Origin: Marimicrobium sp913061115
GTDB lineage: Bacteria > Pseudomonadota > Gammaproteobacteria > Pseudomonadales > Halieaceae
Reading direction: 5' to 3'
Assembly: GCF_047729875.1 (NCBI RefSeq)
Contig: NZ_CP159826.1
Coordinates: 3,038,001-3,102,000 of the forward strand
DNA: 64,000 nucleotides
The position numbers and the translations under genes were made by a program. Under the pieces are notes generated by a model. The model had not been told where the DNA came from and did no database searches. It saw only the letters and a list, made by a program, of their open reading frames with translations. Shown here one piece after another: positions 36,112-44,324 of the stretch; position 1 is the stretch's first letter, and the number at the start of each line of letters is the position of its first letter.

Positions 36112-36777
36112 ATGATTGACTGGAGCTGTATCGACACCGTATTACTGGACATGGACGGCACCCTGCTGGACCTGCACTTCGACAACTTTTTTTGGAGCGA
36201 ACACCTGCCGCGCACCTACGCCTTACGACATCAAATATCTAAAGAAGAATCCAGCGCCTATTTGTACGGTGAATGCGGTGCCGAACAGGGCACTTTGCAA
36301 TGGTACAGCCTTGATCACTGGTCACAACGGCTGGATCTGGATATTGCCGCCCTGAAGCGGGAACTGCAACACATGATCAGTGCCAGACCCTTTGCCATCG
36401 AGTTCCTCACCCAGCTACATCACAGTCATCGGGATGTGGTGATGGTCACTAATGCGCATCGCAAGACACTGGAAATCAAGATGGATAACGTTAACATCAC
36501 CCACTGGTTCGATCGCGTGGTGGTCTCACACGATTTACTCGCGCCGAAAGAAGAGCAAGATTTCTGGCACAGGTTGCAACAGCTGCACCCCTTCGATCCC
36601 TCCCGCACCCTGCTGATCGATGATACCGAGCAGGTTCTAGCCAGTGCACAACAATATGGCATCGCCCATTTGCTGACCTTGCTGCAGCCGGACAGCCAAC
36701 GTCAGAAGCGCATCGACACGCGCTTTCGAGGGATTCACCATTTTGATGAAATTATGCCGGAAGGGCCTCAACGGTGA
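36112..36777 (+). CDS. yrfG: GMP/IMP nucleotidase, HAD family
   Basis: A 221-residue haloacid dehalogenase-type phosphatase of the YrfG subgroup. DMDGTLLD (15-22) gives the nucleophile Asp, VMVTNAHRKTLEIK has the Ser/Thr motif II, and LLIDDTEQVLASA motif IV with the Asp pair. The E. coli relative dephosphorylates GMP/IMP. Its TGA overlaps the GTG start of hslR by 4 bases, a pairing conserved in Enterobacteria and Pseudomonas. Confidence 0.93.
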   Translation: MIDWSCIDTVLLDMDGTLLDLHFDNFFWSEHLPRTYALRHQISKEESSAYLYGECGAEQGTLQWYSLDHWSQRLDLDIAALKRELQHMISARPFAIEFLTQLHHSHRDVVMVTNAHRKTLEIKMDNVNITHWFDRVVVSHDLLAPKEEQDFWHRLQQLHPFDPSRTLLIDDTEQVLASAQQYGIAHLLTLLQPDSQRQKRIDTRFRGIHHFDEIMPEGPQR

Positions 36778-37178
36778 AGTCCGCCAATGACCAAACCCCA
36801 AAAGTACGTCTGGATAAATGGCTGTGGGCGGCACGCTTTTTTAAAACACGCAGCCTCGCCAAGGCCGCTATTGATGGTGGTAAAGTGCACCTGAATGGCC
36901 AGCGCGTAAAGGTGTCCAAGGAAATCTCTGCGGGTGATATTCTGCAAATACGTCAGGGCGTGGATGAAAAGGTGGTGCGAATAAAACAGCTCAGTGATCA
37001 GCGCCGCGGTGCACCCGAGGCACAGTTGCTCTACGAAGAAACAACCGAAAGCCTTGCCAAACGCGAAAAAGAGGCGCTGGCTCGCAAGTCCGCCGGAGGC
37101 ATGATAGACCGTCCGGCCCACAGACCCACCAAGAAACAGCGTCGTCAAATTCACAACTTCAAAGACTATTCCGGGTAG
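36774..37178 (+). CDS. hslR: ribosome-associated heat shock protein Hsp15
   Basis: A 134-residue Hsp15. The S4 domain (about residues 9-69; KVRLDKWLWAARFFKTRSLAKAAIDGGKVHLNG) binds the 50S-nascent chain complex and rescues stalled large subunits. The basic C-terminal tail is typical. Start is GTG, translationally coupled to yrfG. In E. coli it is heat-shock induced; no sigma32-type site is evident here inside yrfG, so regulation is not shown. Confidence 0.95.
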   Translation: MKSANDQTPKVRLDKWLWAARFFKTRSLAKAAIDGGKVHLNGQRVKVSKEISAGDILQIRQGVDEKVVRIKQLSDQRRGAPEAQLLYEETTESLAKREKEALARKSAGGMIDRPAHRPTKKQRRQIHNFKDYSG

Positions 37179-37326
37179 CCGAACAAAGCGCCTGCCTTAC
37201 TGTACCGCGACAACACTGCGGTCGACCTCTTAGGACATTGCAAACGGCTTGTCCGCCTGCTTGCACACGGGTAAAGGCTGATGTCGGAAATTTGGGAACT
37301 GTTCAACCTAAGGGACTCCCACTTTT

Positions 37327-37346
37327 GCGCTAGGATGCGCTAGAAT
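37327..37346 (+). promoter_or_regulatory. 10-bp direct repeat with -10-like boxes upstream of dxs
   Basis: GCGCTAGGAT and GCGCTAGAAT lie in tandem (37327-37336 and 37337-37346), each ending in a -10-like hexamer (TAGGAT, TAGAAT). The second ends 6 bases before the dxs ATG, so transcription from it would be almost leaderless. Neither has a good -35 match. Confidence 0.3.
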
Positions 37347-37352
37347 CACACC

Positions 37353-39281
37353 ATGCTCTCAGATCTTCCCATCATTCCACCTGACACCCCACTGCTGGAC
37401 AGAATTGAGCAGGGGGATTCGCTGCATGCGCTCAACACGCTGCAACTGCTGCAAATTTCGGAAGAGCTCAGGGGCTACCTGCTATACAGCGTAGGCCAGA
37501 CGGGTGGGCATTTTGGAGCAGGCTTGGGCGTGATCGAGCTCACTGTCGCTCTGCACCATATCTACAATACACCGCACGATCGCATTGTCTGGGATGTAGG
37601 TCACCAGACCTATCCCCATAAAATCCTCACCGGCCGCCGGGGACAGATGCACAGCATGCGACAGGCCGACGGGCTGGCAGGTTTTCCTAAGCGTGCGGAA
37701 AGTGAGTACGACACCTTCGGCGTGGGACACTCCTCAACCAGCATTTCCGCTGCCATGGGCATGGCACTGGCGGCCAGACAGCAGGGTATTAATCGCAAGG
37801 TGATCGCCGTTATTGGCGATGGCGCCATCACTGGCGGCATGGCCATTGAGGCACTCGCCCACGCCGGCCATGAGCGTCCTAATATGCTGGTCATTCTGAA
37901 CGACAACCAGATGTCCATCGGACACAACAAAGGTGGGCTCGCAACTTACTTTGCGAAAATCTGGGCCAGCAAGTTTTATATCTCCATGCGCAAGGGCTCA
38001 AAAAAAGTTTTGCAGAAAATTCAACCTGCCTGGGAGTTAGCCAAGCGCACAGAAGAGCATCTGAAGGGTATGGTCGCCCCGGGAACGCTGTTCGAAGAGT
38101 TGGGCTTTCACTATATTGGGCCACTGGACGGTCACGACCTGCCAGGATTACTCCAAACCCTGGAGAACATGAAAGACCTGGACGGGCCGCAATTCCTGCA
38201 CATCCGCACTATGAAAGGTAAGGGATTCCAACCCGCCGAACAGGACCCTGTTGGCTACCACGCCGTCAACAAGATCGAGGCCAAGCCAAAGGGACCGCTG
38301 GCAGCTGTTACAGAGGCCAAGCCCAGTGGACCTAAATATCAAGCGGTGTTTGGACGCTGGTTGTGCGATATGGCGGAGCGCGACAATCGCCTGGTGGGCA
38401 TCACTCCCGCTATGTGCGAAGGCTCGGGCATGGTGGAATTTTCGAAGCGCTTCCCCGATCGCTACTACGATGTCGCCATCGCCGAGCAGCATGCGCTGAC
38501 GATGGCCGCTGGCATGGCCTGTGACGGACTCAAACCGGTGGTCGCCATCTACTCCACGTTCCTGCAGCGCGGCTACGACCAGTTGATTCACGATATCGCC
38601 CTGCAGAATCTTGATGTCACCTTCGGCATCGATAGGGCGGGACTGGTGGGAGAGGATGGCCCAACGCACCATGGAGCCTTTGATTTGAGTTACCTGCGCT
38701 GTATTCCTAACATGGTGATTGGTGCGCCCTCTGACGAAAATGAATGTCGACAAATGCTCTACACCGCGTATCAGTATCCGGGCCCCGCAGCCATTCGTTA
38801 CCCGCGAGGGACAGGGCCTCGCGCCTTGATTGCTGATGAATTAGTGCAAATGCCGATTGGTAAAGCGCGGGAAGTGCGGAGTGGGAAACAGGTGGCCATT
38901 CTCAACTTTGGAGCCTTGCTGCCACACGCCCTGTTGGCCGCCAACCAGTTGAATGCCACGGTTGTGGATATGCGGTGGGTGAAACCCATGGATACCAAAA
39001 TCATCGAAACGCTCGCTGACGAATACGACTTGCTAGTGACGCTGGAAGACAACGCCATTAGCGGAGGAGCCGGTTCCGGCGTCAACCAATGTCTAGTCGA
39101 ACGTCACCTATTGGTTGGCGTACTCAATCTGGGCATTCCCGATGCATTTATCGAACACGGGGCGTCCGAAGAACAACATGCATGGATTGGACTCGATGGG
39201 CCCGGCATAGAACGCGCCATAAAAGCTAAATTGAATAGTGTCGCTTCATACGCACCGACGAAAGAGCACCTCAGTCTTTAA
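37353..39281 (+). CDS. dxs: 1-deoxy-D-xylulose-5-phosphate synthase
   Basis: A 642-residue thiamine-diphosphate enzyme that condenses pyruvate and glyceraldehyde 3-phosphate in the MEP isoprenoid pathway. GDGAITGGMA is the ThDP motif, NDNQMSIGHNKGG the following conserved stretch, and GEDGPTHHGAFDLSYLR the transketolase-like central loop. No stop or frame break. Promoter upstream is weak. xseB and ispA, other members of this locus, follow in the same direction after 99 bases; in many Gammaproteobacteria the order is xseB-ispA-dxs, so dxs precedes here. Confidence 0.97.
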   Translation: MLSDLPIIPPDTPLLDRIEQGDSLHALNTLQLLQISEELRGYLLYSVGQTGGHFGAGLGVIELTVALHHIYNTPHDRIVWDVGHQTYPHKILTGRRGQMHSMRQADGLAGFPKRAESEYDTFGVGHSSTSISAAMGMALAARQQGINRKVIAVIGDGAITGGMAIEALAHAGHERPNMLVILNDNQMSIGHNKGGLATYFAKIWASKFYISMRKGSKKVLQKIQPAWELAKRTEEHLKGMVAPGTLFEELGFHYIGPLDGHDLPGLLQTLENMKDLDGPQFLHIRTMKGKGFQPAEQDPVGYHAVNKIEAKPKGPLAAVTEAKPSGPKYQAVFGRWLCDMAERDNRLVGITPAMCEGSGMVEFSKRFPDRYYDVAIAEQHALTMAAGMACDGLKPVVAIYSTFLQRGYDQLIHDIALQNLDVTFGIDRAGLVGEDGPTHHGAFDLSYLRCIPNMVIGAPSDENECRQMLYTAYQYPGPAAIRYPRGTGPRALIADELVQMPIGKAREVRSGKQVAILNFGALLPHALLAANQLNATVVDMRWVKPMDTKIIETLADEYDLLVTLEDNAISGGAGSGVNQCLVERHLLVGVLNLGIPDAFIEHGASEEQHAWIGLDGPGIERAIKAKLNSVASYAPTKEHLSL

Positions 39282-39322
39282 ATCCTAGCGCTACGGGAAA
39301 GCTGCCCGACGCATAAACCCTG

Positions 39323-39328
39323 TATAAT
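39323..39328 (+). promoter_or_regulatory. -10 box upstream of xseB-ispA
   Basis: TATAAT preceded directly by TG (39321-39328) in the dxs-xseB gap. No clear -35 element is seen at 16-18 bases. It would start xseB-ispA transcription independently of dxs about 46 bases before the ATG. Confidence 0.4.
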
Positions 39329-39380
39329 TTCACTTTCATACTAACGCTTCGGGCGTACCTTCCACACAGGTAATGATGTT

Positions 39381-39620
39381 ATGGCCAAAACCAAAAAACT
39401 TGATATAGAAGCAACGGTTGCCCAGCTAGAAGCCACGATCCGCACATTGGAGGACGAACAGTCATCCCTTGAGGATTCATTCAATGCTTTCGAGCTGGGT
39501 ATCAAACTTATTCGCCAAGCGCAGCAGACCTTAATTGAAGCCGAACAAAAGGTGAAATTGCTGTTGGAAGACAATGGAGAGCCCAAAGTAGAGCCTTTTA
39601 CTGACGGAAACACCGAATGA
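39381..39620 (+). CDS. xseB: exodeoxyribonuclease VII small subunit
   Basis: A 79-residue XseB. The helical hairpin pattern (VAQLEATIRTLEDEQSSLEDSFNAFELGIKLIRQAQQTLIEAEQKVKLLL) is diagnostic. It binds XseA to form the ssDNA exonuclease VII. AGGTAATGATGTT precedes ATG. The stop overlaps the ispA start by 4 bases (ATGA). xseA is not in this window. Confidence 0.96.
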   Translation: MAKTKKLDIEATVAQLEATIRTLEDEQSSLEDSFNAFELGIKLIRQAQQTLIEAEQKVKLLLEDNGEPKVEPFTDGNTE

Positions 39621-40531
39621 GCAAACGTTTTGCCGACTTTCTTCTGGCCAGCAAAGACCAGGTAGATCGCCAGTTGGCTGACTTCGCTACAGACCAAGCC
39701 ACAACGGCTGCAGGCACGGGAGAGGCTCTGGACACGATTTCCCAAGCCTGTAGTTATGTGCTGACCAATGGCGGCAAACGCATTCGCCCAACCCTGGTTT
39801 ACGCGGCTGCCCAGGCTTTGGGCCATAAAGGTCACGGCACAGATCTGGATCACGTCGCCTGTGCATTGGAAATGATTCACACCTATTCCCTGGTACATGA
39901 CGACTTACCCGCAATGGATGATGACGACCTACGCCGAGGCCGCCCAAGTTGTCACAAAGCCTTTAATGAGGCGACGGCCATACTGGCAGGCGATGCGCTG
40001 CAAGCGTGGGCCTTTGAGTTGTTGGCGGACGCTCCGGGTTTCAATGCTGTACAGCGCGTGGCCTTGATCAAATCGCTAGCCAAAGCTGCCGGACTGCAAG
40101 GCATGGTGGGGGGTCAAGCCATGGATATTGCGGCCACTAACAGTAACGTAAACCTGCAACAGCTCCAGTCCATGCACGCCTTTAAAACGGGCGCCATCAT
40201 CCGCGCTGCCTTGACTATGGGCGGGATCGCTGCCAATGCCAGCGCCGAGCAACTATCCGCCCTGGACACCTATGGCACCCACATCGGCCTGGCCTTCCAA
40301 GTGGTTGATGATATTCTCGATGTCGAAGGGAATGCAGAAACGCTGGGGAAAACGCAAGGCAAGGACAGTAAGGCCAATAAACCGACCTACGTCAGCCTGA
40401 TGGGTTTGGACGGCGCTAAAAAGGAATCACAGCGATTATTGCAGGCAGCACTGGAGGCACTGGGGGAATTCGGAGTGTCAGCTGACTCTTTGCGGGGACT
40501 GGCCCACTACATCACCGCACGCGACCGCTGA
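39617..40531 (+). CDS. ispA: geranylgeranyl/farnesyl diphosphate synthase
   Basis: A 304-residue trans-prenyltransferase making farnesyl diphosphate from IPP and DMAPP/GPP. DDLPAMD (95-101) with DDDLRRG is the first aspartate-rich motif, FQVVDDILDVEG the second. GGKRIRP near residues 52-58 binds the diphosphate. It overlaps xseB by 4 bases. It likely supplies ubiquinone, undecaprenyl and any carotenoid synthesis. The chain length specificity (C15 against C20) is not settled by sequence. Confidence 0.96.
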   Translation: MSKRFADFLLASKDQVDRQLADFATDQATTAAGTGEALDTISQACSYVLTNGGKRIRPTLVYAAAQALGHKGHGTDLDHVACALEMIHTYSLVHDDLPAMDDDDLRRGRPSCHKAFNEATAILAGDALQAWAFELLADAPGFNAVQRVALIKSLAKAAGLQGMVGGQAMDIAATNSNVNLQQLQSMHAFKTGAIIRAALTMGGIAANASAEQLSALDTYGTHIGLAFQVVDDILDVEGNAETLGKTQGKDSKANKPTYVSLMGLDGAKKESQRLLQAALEALGEFGVSADSLRGLAHYITARDR

Positions 40532-40571
40532 TCACGTCGGGGAAGGACCCGCGAACCGCCCACTTTACAGA

Positions 40572-41177
40572 CTACTCGCTACCTTCAATCATGTGCCCAA
40601 GCTTTCCTACCTTAGTGCGCAGGTACTTTTCATTGTGCGGATTACTGGTGGTGTGCAGGGCAATCCGTGCAACCACTTCAACGCCCTGCTTTTCCATCGC
40701 GGCCACTTTGCGCGGATTGTTAGTCATTAATCGTACAGCGTTGATGCCAAGGTGTTCGATCATGGACTGCAACATGCTGTAGTCGCGGATATCCGCGCCA
40801 AAGCCCAGTCGCTCATTAGCCTCCACCGTATCTGCGCCAGCGTCCTGTAGCTTGTAGGCCTTGATCTTATTGAGCAGACCAATACCACGTCCTTCCTGAC
40901 GCAGATAGAACAGCGCGCCCCTGCCTTCGCGTGCAATGGCCTCCATAGCGGCCTGCAGCTGGCTGCCGCAATCACAACGCATGCTGAACAAAGCATCCCC
41001 AGTGAGGCACTCGGAATGCACACGGGTCAATACGGGCTCCCCATTGGACACATCGCCCATGGTAAGGACCACGTGCTCCTTATTGGACTCTTCATCCTCG
41101 AAGCCGTGAAGATCGAACTTACCCCAAACCGTGGGTAGGAGGGCGGACTCTATGAAGCGCACTGCCACGCGGAACAT
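40572..41177 (-). CDS. ribA: GTP cyclohydrolase II
   Basis: A 201-residue stand-alone RibA that opens GTP to start riboflavin synthesis. The zinc site is intact: Cys57, Cys68 and Cys70 in SECLTGDALFSMRCDCG. RQEGRGIGL is the catalytic stretch and the tail contains TNNPRKVAAM. It is the last gene of the minus-strand cluster, after the retropepsin-like gene. Its presence makes the RibA-like half of the RibBA fusion at 44325 redundant. Convergent with ispA. Confidence 0.96.
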   Translation of the reverse strand: MFRVAVRFIESALLPTVWGKFDLHGFEDEESNKEHVVLTMGDVSNGEPVLTRVHSECLTGDALFSMRCDCGSQLQAAMEAIAREGRGALFYLRQEGRGIGLLNKIKAYKLQDAGADTVEANERLGFGADIRDYSMLQSMIEHLGINAVRLMTNNPRKVAAMEKQGVEVVARIALHTTSNPHNEKYLRTKVGKLGHMIEGSE

Positions 41178-41233
41178 CCATAAGAAAAGGTCGCACAGTC
41201 TAGCAGCTTTGTGTGATCGGGCGCGAGCAATGC

Positions 41234-41884
41234 CTATTGGGATTTCGACAGAGATAGCATTCCGTCGTGTTCCTGTATTTTGACGTGCCGCAGATAGCTC
41301 ATACCCAATAAAATAGTGGCGGGATAGGTGCCTTCTACGACTGTCGCTGGGACATTATCGACCTGCAGCCCTCCAACGTTCACAGACTGCAGGGTCACTG
41401 AGTGGGCATCAATCACACCACTGGCAGTTTCCACCTGAGATGGCGTCCCATCCTCGAGGTAATTGACACCCATCGCCTTAGCTTGAAATGAGCTGATAGC
41501 GACGACGTTGGCTCCAGTGTCAACCAGTACCAGTACGCTGCGACCATTGATGACCGCGTTAGTCTGATACTGCAGCTTTGAATCACGTGCAATCGTGACA
41601 ACGCGCTCTTCGAGTGTCTGATAAGTGGTGGCAACATGCCGAGACAGTCCGACTGTTTCCGTTCGTCCATCGACTTCCAGCGTGGCAGTCGTGGCTTCAG
41701 TCGCGACCAATGTCACACCGGCGAAAGATTCTCCCACTGCCAGCATTTTGCGCTGGCCATCAATCATCAATACAGCGGCCTTGCCCATGAGTGCCTCAAC
41801 CACAACAGCGGCCTGCTCCCCACAAGCCTGCGCAGCCACCATCAACAGACTGAGCGCCAGGGTTACCGCTTTCTTTGTAGGCAT
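41234..41884 (-). CDS. exported retropepsin-like aspartic protease
   Basis: A 216-residue protein with a signal peptide (about 1-22) and a single-chain aspartyl protease-like domain (clan AA). VLVDTGANVVAIS has the active-site DTG (122-124), and ILLGMSYLRHVKI is the hydrophobic-Gly motif after the active site. One DTG per chain means it must dimerise, as retropepsins do. Homologues are common in Gammaproteobacteria and lack assigned substrates. It lies between pgpA and ribA in the same direction. Confidence 0.85.
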   Translation of the reverse strand: MPTKKAVTLALSLLMVAAQACGEQAAVVVEALMGKAAVLMIDGQRKMLAVGESFAGVTLVATEATTATLEVDGRTETVGLSRHVATTYQTLEERVVTIARDSKLQYQTNAVINGRSVLVLVDTGANVVAISSFQAKAMGVNYLEDGTPSQVETASGVIDAHSVTLQSVNVGGLQVDNVPATVVEGTYPATILLGMSYLRHVKIQEHDGMLSLSKSQ

Positions 41885-41905
41885 GCAAATACCTCCGGCG
41901 CGGTG

Positions 41906-42424
41906 CTACGTAAAATACAACGCAATGTGTAATGTCACGCAGGCCATCACTCCAGCTAGCACGTCATCAATCATAATACCAAACCCACCACCCACTTTCC
42001 TGTCCAGCACACTCACTGGCCAGGGCTTGATAATATCGAAGACGCGAAACACTACAAAGCCTGCAACAATCCATACCCAGTCAAACGGCACTGCCCACAG
42101 TGTAATCCAGTACCCGACGAATTCATCCCACACAATACCGGGGTGATCATGAACCTCTAGTTGCCGACTAGCGGCGCCACAAATCCAGACACCCAACACT
42201 GCGCAAATGATAATAAAAAAAGAATATTGGAGAAGACTCCAGTCGGCAATGAGCAGATAGATCGGCACGGCCACTAATGTACCTGCTGTGCCGGGAGCCT
42301 TGGGAGACAGTCCACTGCCAAAACCGAAAGCCAGAAATTGTACGGGATGGCGCCGAAAATCGGGCGCAAGATGTCGCTTGAGGTGGCTATTAGGCGATGA
42401 AGACATAGTCATTACCGTATCCAT
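41906..42424 (-). CDS. pgpA: phosphatidylglycerophosphatase A
   Basis: A 172-residue inner-membrane phosphatase that makes phosphatidylglycerol from its phosphate. FGFGSGLSPKAPGTAGTL, WDEFVGYWITLW and FDIIKPWPV are family motifs (HxD-less PgpA class), with three to four membrane segments. Start at MDTVMTMSSS; later in-frame ATGs four and six codons down are possible. It follows thiL by 35 bases, the usual nusB-thiL-pgpA order. Confidence 0.95.
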   Translation of the reverse strand: MDTVMTMSSSPNSHLKRHLAPDFRRHPVQFLAFGFGSGLSPKAPGTAGTLVAVPIYLLIADWSLLQYSFFIIICAVLGVWICGAASRQLEVHDHPGIVWDEFVGYWITLWAVPFDWVWIVAGFVVFRVFDIIKPWPVSVLDRKVGGGFGIMIDDVLAGVMACVTLHIALYFT

Positions 42425-42459
42425 GTGCCGCGGACACTGCCGTTGTCAGGCCGAGATTT

Positions 42460-43386
42460 CTAGTCATCAAAATGCTGGTATCCGTGCGGTATGTCAATAT
42501 CCAATCCAAAGTCCACTCCGGCTCCCGCCTCCACCTGCCCTATTCGCGTACTACCGGCGGGAGGCGACTCATCAGCCGGCAGACAGAAACACAACTCATA
42601 ATCATCACCGCCGCCCAGCGCCCATTGCAAAATCGTCTGCGGGCAATCATGGGAACACAGTGCAGCTGACAGCGGCAACAACTCGGTCTCAATACAAATC
42701 TTTACGCCGCTGGCGGCGGCAATGTGCCCCGCATCCGCCAGCAAGCCATCGGACACATCGATGGCCGCGGTGGCAAGACCCAATAGTGCCCAGCCAAGCT
42801 CAAGCCGTGCCCGAGGGCGATGAAAGCGATCCAGCAGATACTCAGCATAGTCGGGCGTCGGCTGCCACTGTCCCTGTAAAAAAGCAAGGGCGCCAGCCGC
42901 ATCGCCCAGGGTGCCGGACACATAAACCTGATCCCCTACCCGTGCACCGCTGCGCAGCAGAGCTAGGGTCATGGGCAGCGCACCCATCACCTGTACCGAG
43001 ATCGACAGTGGGCCACGCGTGGTATCACCGCCAACTAACGGCAATTGATACTCACTAACCGCCGCGGCCAGGCCCTGACTAAACGCATTAAGCCACAACT
43101 CGTCCACCTCCGGCAGCGTCAACGCCACCGTCATTCCCAGCGGCCTAGCACCCATAGCAGCAAGATCACTCACGGCAACAGACACTGCACGAAACCCAAT
43201 ATCCTCGGGGAAACTATCGCAGGGAAAATGGACTCCGGCGACCATCGTATCAACGGAAGTGGCTAATCTCTCACCCTCGCCCAGACGCAGGATGGCGCAG
43301 TCATCACCGACCGACAGGTCTACAGCATCGCCGCGACCCAGATCGGAAAAATAGCGATAAATCAGTGAAAACTCCGCGCCTGGCAT
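42460..43386 (-). CDS. thiL: thiamine-monophosphate kinase
   Basis: A 308-residue ThiL that phosphorylates thiamine monophosphate to thiamine diphosphate, the cofactor of Dxs. FSDLGRGDAVDLSVGDDCAIL-like N-terminus, GGDTTRGP and VSGTLGDAAGAL are PurM-like ATP motifs; ALGGGDDYELCF is the C-terminal catalytic piece. Its ATG shares one base with the nusB stop (TGATG). I saw no TPP riboswitch in front of the cluster. Confidence 0.96.
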   Translation of the reverse strand: MPGAEFSLIYRYFSDLGRGDAVDLSVGDDCAILRLGEGERLATSVDTMVAGVHFPCDSFPEDIGFRAVSVAVSDLAAMGARPLGMTVALTLPEVDELWLNAFSQGLAAAVSEYQLPLVGGDTTRGPLSISVQVMGALPMTLALLRSGARVGDQVYVSGTLGDAAGALAFLQGQWQPTPDYAEYLLDRFHRPRARLELGWALLGLATAAIDVSDGLLADAGHIAAASGVKICIETELLPLSAALCSHDCPQTILQWALGGGDDYELCFCLPADESPPAGSTRIGQVEAGAGVDFGLDIDIPHGYQHFDD

Positions 43387-43838
43387 CAGAATGCCGCGTC
43401 GACTTCAACCTTGCGCAATTGTCTGGCGGCTTTATCCAACACACCGTTAACGTACTTATGGCTGTCTGTGGCACCAAATTTCTTCGCTAATGCTACTTCT
43501 TCGTTGATAACGACCTTATAAGGCACATCGATGCGCCAAGTAAGCTCGTACATCCCCATGCGTAATAGCGTCAGCTCGATGGGATCCAAGTCTTTCAACT
43601 TGCGGTCCAGCAGCGGTTCCAGGGCCTCGTCCAACTCATCCAGACAGGCTGGAATTTTGTGCAAAAGAGACTGGAAATACTCTAAGTCGACATGACTAAA
43701 GTCGTAATCCGTGCGGAACTCTGCCTCAATATCACTGACCGCGGCACCGGCCATATGCCATTGATACAGTGCCTGCATGCCGTAATGCCGGGCCTTGCGT
43801 CGCTCTGCGGCGAGCGTATTGTGCGCCGGCTTTTCCAT
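43386..43838 (-). CDS. nusB: transcription antitermination factor NusB
   Basis: A 150-residue all-helical NusB that binds boxA RNA with NusE (S10) in rRNA antitermination. The N-terminal RRKARHYGMQALYQW and the C-terminal VVINEEVALAKKFGATDSHKYVNGVLDK are signatures. It starts one base after ribH stops and is coupled to thiL. Length is normal for the family. Confidence 0.97.
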   Translation of the reverse strand: MEKPAHNTLAAERRKARHYGMQALYQWHMAGAAVSDIEAEFRTDYDFSHVDLEYFQSLLHKIPACLDELDEALEPLLDRKLKDLDPIELTLLRMGMYELTWRIDVPYKVVINEEVALAKKFGATDSHKYVNGVLDKAARQLRKVEVDAAF

Positions 43839-44312
43839 TTAGATGAGCGCACTCATAAGGCTAACCATCTCCAGTGCGGACATAGCGGCCTCTTCACCCT
43901 TGTTGCCCGCCTTGCTGCCGGATCGCTCAATAGCCTGCTCAATGGTATCCACTGTCAGTACGCCAAAGGACACAGGGATGTCGTATTCCATACTCACCAT
44001 CGCAATGCCTTTGGTGCACTCGCCTGCGACATATTCAAAGTGTGGGGTGCCACCACGAATCACCGCGCCGAGAGCAATAATGGCATCGACATTACCCTTG
44101 GCGGCAACTTTTTTGCACACCAGAGGTATTTCAAAAGCGCCGGGAGCGCGCACGATGGTGATCTGCTTATCGCTAACACCATGGCGTCGCAACGTGTCGA
44201 GGGCACCTTTTAACAAAGGCTCCACAACGAAACTGTTCCAGCGCCCCACGACAATAGAATAATTGCCCTTGCCGCTGGTGAATGTACCTTCGATTGTCTT
44301 GATATCAGTCAT
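43839..44312 (-). CDS. ribH: 6,7-dimethyl-8-ribityllumazine synthase
   Basis: Lumazine synthase, joining the RibB product (dihydroxybutanone phosphate) with the pyrimidine from RibA/RibD. The start at MTDIKTIEGTF (157 residues) is preferred because AAGGA lies 8 bases upstream; an ATG two codons earlier would sit against the site. RAPGAFEIPL, ALGAVIRGGTPHFEYVAGE and AFGVLTVDTIEQAIERSG are conserved. It is 12 bases downstream of the ribBA stop. Confidence 0.96.
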   Translation of the reverse strand: MTDIKTIEGTFTSGKGNYSIVVGRWNSFVVEPLLKGALDTLRRHGVSDKQITIVRAPGAFEIPLVCKKVAAKGNVDAIIALGAVIRGGTPHFEYVAGECTKGIAMVSMEYDIPVSFGVLTVDTIEQAIERSGSKAGNKGEEAAMSALEMVSLMSALI

Positions 44313-44324
44313 AATCATGTCCTT

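Noticed and set aside
38148..38753. 201-residue frame opposite dxs
   Set aside because: Antisense shadow of a conserved gene.
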